Positions 6,917-7,248 of a stretch of 7,248 bases of DNA are shown here, piece by piece. Each line of letters opens with the position of its first letter. The first letter of the stretch is position 1. The position numbers and the translations under genes were made by a program. The DNA comes from Fidelibacterota bacterium 46_43 (GTDB lineage: Bacteria > Fidelibacterota > Fidelibacteria > Fidelibacterales > Fidelibacteraceae): contig LGGY01000239.1 in the NCBI GenBank assembly GCA_001509335.1, positions 1 to 7,248 on the forward strand, read 5' to 3'. The notes under the pieces were generated by a model. That model saw only the letters and a list, made by a program, of their open reading frames with translations. It made no database searches and was not told where the DNA came from.

Positions 6917-7248
6917 TTGAAAATCTTTGTGACCCTCATCTGAATAAGAGTAATCACCAAGATTATTGCAAATAGAACGATCGACATTGAACTTGCGTAC
7001 CCCATCTGCAACTTATTGAACCCGGTCTGCCAGATGTAGAAGACGGCCGTTTTCGTATCGGCATTTCCTCCCGTCATCATGTATATCTCTGTGAAAACCT
7101 GAATCGCACCGATCGTCGAAGTTATGAACACAAAGACCAAAGAAGGCTTCATGAGCGGTATTATTATGTTCTTAACCTTCTGCCAGCGAGATGCTCCGTC
7201 GATGTCCGAGGCCTCCAGAATAATCCTCGGTATGTTGTTCAGCCCGGC
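6907..7248 (-). CDS. ABC transporter permease, MalF/UgpA type, C-terminal part (5' end outside window)
   Basis: An open frame of 113 codons enters from the right edge and ends at TGA 6907-6909. It opens with the end of the EAA loop, EASDIDGASRWQKVKNIIIP (about 7156-7215), which contacts the ATP-binding subunit. A membrane segment (SLVFVFITSTIGAIQVFTEI), the periplasmic MMTGGNADTKTAVFYIWQ stretch and a last membrane segment (SMSIVLFAIILVITLIQM) follow, with a charged tail. These are signatures of the first permease of carbohydrate-uptake (CUT1) importers, such as those for maltose or glycerol 3-phosphate. An ATG at 7152 is internal and should not be taken as the start, because the frame and the motif continue upstream of it. 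This part appears intact. A substrate-binding protein gene would be expected just outside the window. Confidence 0.92.
   Translation of the reverse strand, partial: AGLNNIPRIILEASDIDGASRWQKVKNIIIPLMKPSLVFVFITSTIGAIQVFTEIYMMTGGNADTKTAVFYIWQTGFNKLQMGYASSMSIVLFAIILVITLIQMRVTKIFKEE

Noticed and set aside
1..7248. CRISPR array, tRNA or rRNA genes, insertion sequence ends, toxin-antitoxin or phage genes
   Set aside because: No regular repeats, RNA gene signatures, transposase motifs or phage-like proteins were seen; the window is filled by metabolic genes.

Overview
All nine genes that I can support lie on the minus strand, packed end to end with gaps of 0-41 nt or short overlaps. This looks like part of one long operon, read from right to left. 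Strong purine-rich ribosome binding sites, GTG and TTG starts, frequent AGA/AGG arginine codons and mid-40s GC suggest a bacterium of the Thermotogota, perhaps a mesophilic one such as Mesotoga. The organism call is inference from style and gene content, not from a marker gene.

Layout in transcription order: (1) the C-terminal part of a MalF/UgpA-type ABC sugar permease, cut by the right edge (6907-7248); (2) its MalG/UgpE-type partner permease, broken (6313-6899); (3) a secreted alkaline phosphatase (5198-6298); (4) a secreted endonuclease/exonuclease/phosphatase (EEP) family phosphodiesterase, broken (4552-5210); (5) a cytoplasmic type I phosphodiesterase/alkaline-phosphatase-superfamily enzyme (3446-4555); (6) a PHP-domain phosphoesterase of the histidinol-phosphatase type (2671-3435); (7, 8) two tandem Gfo/Idh/MocA NAD(P)-dependent oxidoreductases (1771-2652 and 793-1770); (9) a secreted PD40-type beta-propeller protein cut by the left edge (1-751). 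No RNA gene, CRISPR array, insertion sequence, promoter or terminator is visible, and no stretch over 300 bases lacks a gene.

Read together, the genes suggest a scavenging pathway for a phosphorylated polyol or sugar phosphodiester. Secreted phosphatase and phosphodiesterase act outside, an ABC importer brings the product in, cytoplasmic phosphoesterases act next, and two sugar/inositol-type dehydrogenases oxidise the polyol. The substrate cannot be read from the sequence; glycerophosphodiesters and inositol phosphodiesters are candidates only.

The most striking observation is that three of the nine genes show evidence of four internal losses, each of about 30-40 codons. The EEP gene lacks the segment carrying GDFN and changes frame. 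The MalG-type permease lacks the EAA loop and changes frame, and it also lacks TM1 with its best SD aimed at an out-of-frame TTG. The first dehydrogenase appears to lack a C-terminal helical segment in frame. The pieces either side are well conserved, so these are recent deletions or assembly collapses. Which of the two it is matters for whether the pathway works.
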